NCBI GenBank assembly: GCA_905479545.1
Contig: CAJQNE010000259.1
Span: forward strand, 1 to 6,374
Origin: an uncultured Gammaproteobacteria bacterium
Lineage (GTDB): Bacteria; Pseudomonadota; Gammaproteobacteria; CAJQNE01
Direction of reading: 5' to 3'
Length of the DNA: 6,374 nt
The notes under the pieces are model-generated. The model worked only from the letters and a program-made list of their open reading frames with translations. It made no database searches and was not told the DNA's origin. Both the position numbers and the translations under genes were made by a program. The first letter of the stretch is position 1. Every line of letters begins with the position of its first letter. Below are positions 5,938 through 6,374 of the stretch, piece after piece.

Positions 5938-6374
5938 CGGCCACACTGCTGATTAACCTGCTATTACTTGGCAGCATGGTTACTGTCCTTATCGGCATAA
6001 TATTTATTCGCAACTTATTTGCGGTCGCCATGCTTACCGGCGTGTATAGCCTGCTGGCCGCCTGTTTTTTTGTATTGCTCGATGCCGTTGACGTCGCCTT
6101 CACAGAAGCGGCCGTGGGAGCAGGTATTTCCACCGTACTCATGGTCGGTGCCATCAGCCTCACCTCCCGCGAAGAGAAAGCCAGTGGCCACCACCCTCTA
6201 ATCGGGCTAGCCGTAGTAATTACCGCTGGCGGAATCTTATTTTACGGCACGCTGGATTTGCCCCACTTTGCGGCCGCTAACTCACCCGCGACCAACGACA
6301 TTTACCAGGAATACACCGCCGGCTCGGTCGATAAGCTGCATATCCCGAATATGGTGACGTCAGTACTTGCCAGC
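5934..6374 (+). CDS. MrpA C-terminal-like subunit (MbhD/DUF4040 plus start of MbhE domain), partial at right edge
   Basis: The frame opens at ATG 5934 and runs uninterrupted to the window edge (147 residues seen, C-terminus missing). Hydrophobic segments lie at about 4-24, 28-49, 58-76 and 88-105. The motif FTEAAVGAGISTVLMVGAI (56-74) is the hallmark of the MbhD/DUF4040 domain, which in canonical MrpA is part of the C-terminal region; E58 is the conserved membrane acidic residue. After a polar loop, IPNMVTSVLAS (137-147) resembles the start of the MbhE domain, which in MrpA continues into an RGFDTLGE-type motif outside the window. The gene thus carries MbhD and at least the beginning of MbhE without the large NuoL-like part of MrpA. 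GGGA (5923-5926) is its ribosome site. It is the fourth gene of the mrp operon, and likely contributes to the ion path between the small subunits and the antiporter-like subunits. Confidence 0.85.
   Translation, partial: MTATLLINLLLLGSMVTVLIGIIFIRNLFAVAMLTGVYSLLAACFFVLLDAVDVAFTEAAVGAGISTVLMVGAISLTSREEKASGHHPLIGLAVVITAGGILFYGTLDLPHFAAANSPATNDIYQEYTAGSVDKLHIPNMVTSVLAS

Overview
The window reads as ordinary chromosome of a Gram-negative gammaproteobacterium, probably marine. This is inferred from the FKBP-type lipoprotein with a lipobox, the Mrp-type Na+/H+ antiporter genes, and the fused TVP38/TMEM64–FAD oxidoreductase typical of aquatic gammaproteobacteria. The genus cannot be fixed from sequence alone. 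I see no transposon, phage gene, CRISPR array, rRNA or tRNA.

Layout. (1) The left edge, minus strand, holds the first 77 codons of an unrecognised single-pass membrane protein. (2) A gene-poor gap (233-646) follows. (3) On the plus strand at 647-2782 a 711-residue protein joins an N-terminal TVP38/TMEM64 (VTT) membrane domain to a complete class I FAD/NAD disulfide oxidoreductase. (4) After 123 bases with a GC-rich hairpin and a small palindrome comes a divergent ketopantoate-reductase-like gene (2906-3895, plus). It converges on (5) a minus-strand FKBP-type peptidyl-prolyl isomerase lipoprotein (3929-4477), with a good sigma-70-like promoter overlapped by a 7-bp inverted repeat. (6) Divergent from it, a tightly overlapping operon runs off the right edge: mrpE, mrpF, mrpG, then the start of a gene matching the C-terminal MbhD/MbhE part of MrpA.

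How the genes work together. Only the Mrp genes form a clear functional unit: each gene overlaps the next (11, 4 and 4 bases), and together they encode small membrane subunits of a multi-subunit cation/proton antiporter. The order E-F-G-(MbhD/E) matches the order known from archaeal mbh/mrp modules rather than the Bacillus ABCDEFG order, so B, C and D homologues would be expected just beyond the window. The other genes look like independent units for membrane-associated redox chemistry, an NAD(P)H-dependent reductase of uncertain substrate, and envelope protein folding.

The points most worth checking are the VTT–oxidoreductase fusion with Tyr in place of the usual base His, the altered catalytic residues of the PanE-like protein, the archaeal-like Mrp order, the promoter/palindrome overlap before the FKBP gene, and a G7 tract in X XXY YYZ register at the mrpF/mrpG junction. 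I do not see a clear wholly new system here.
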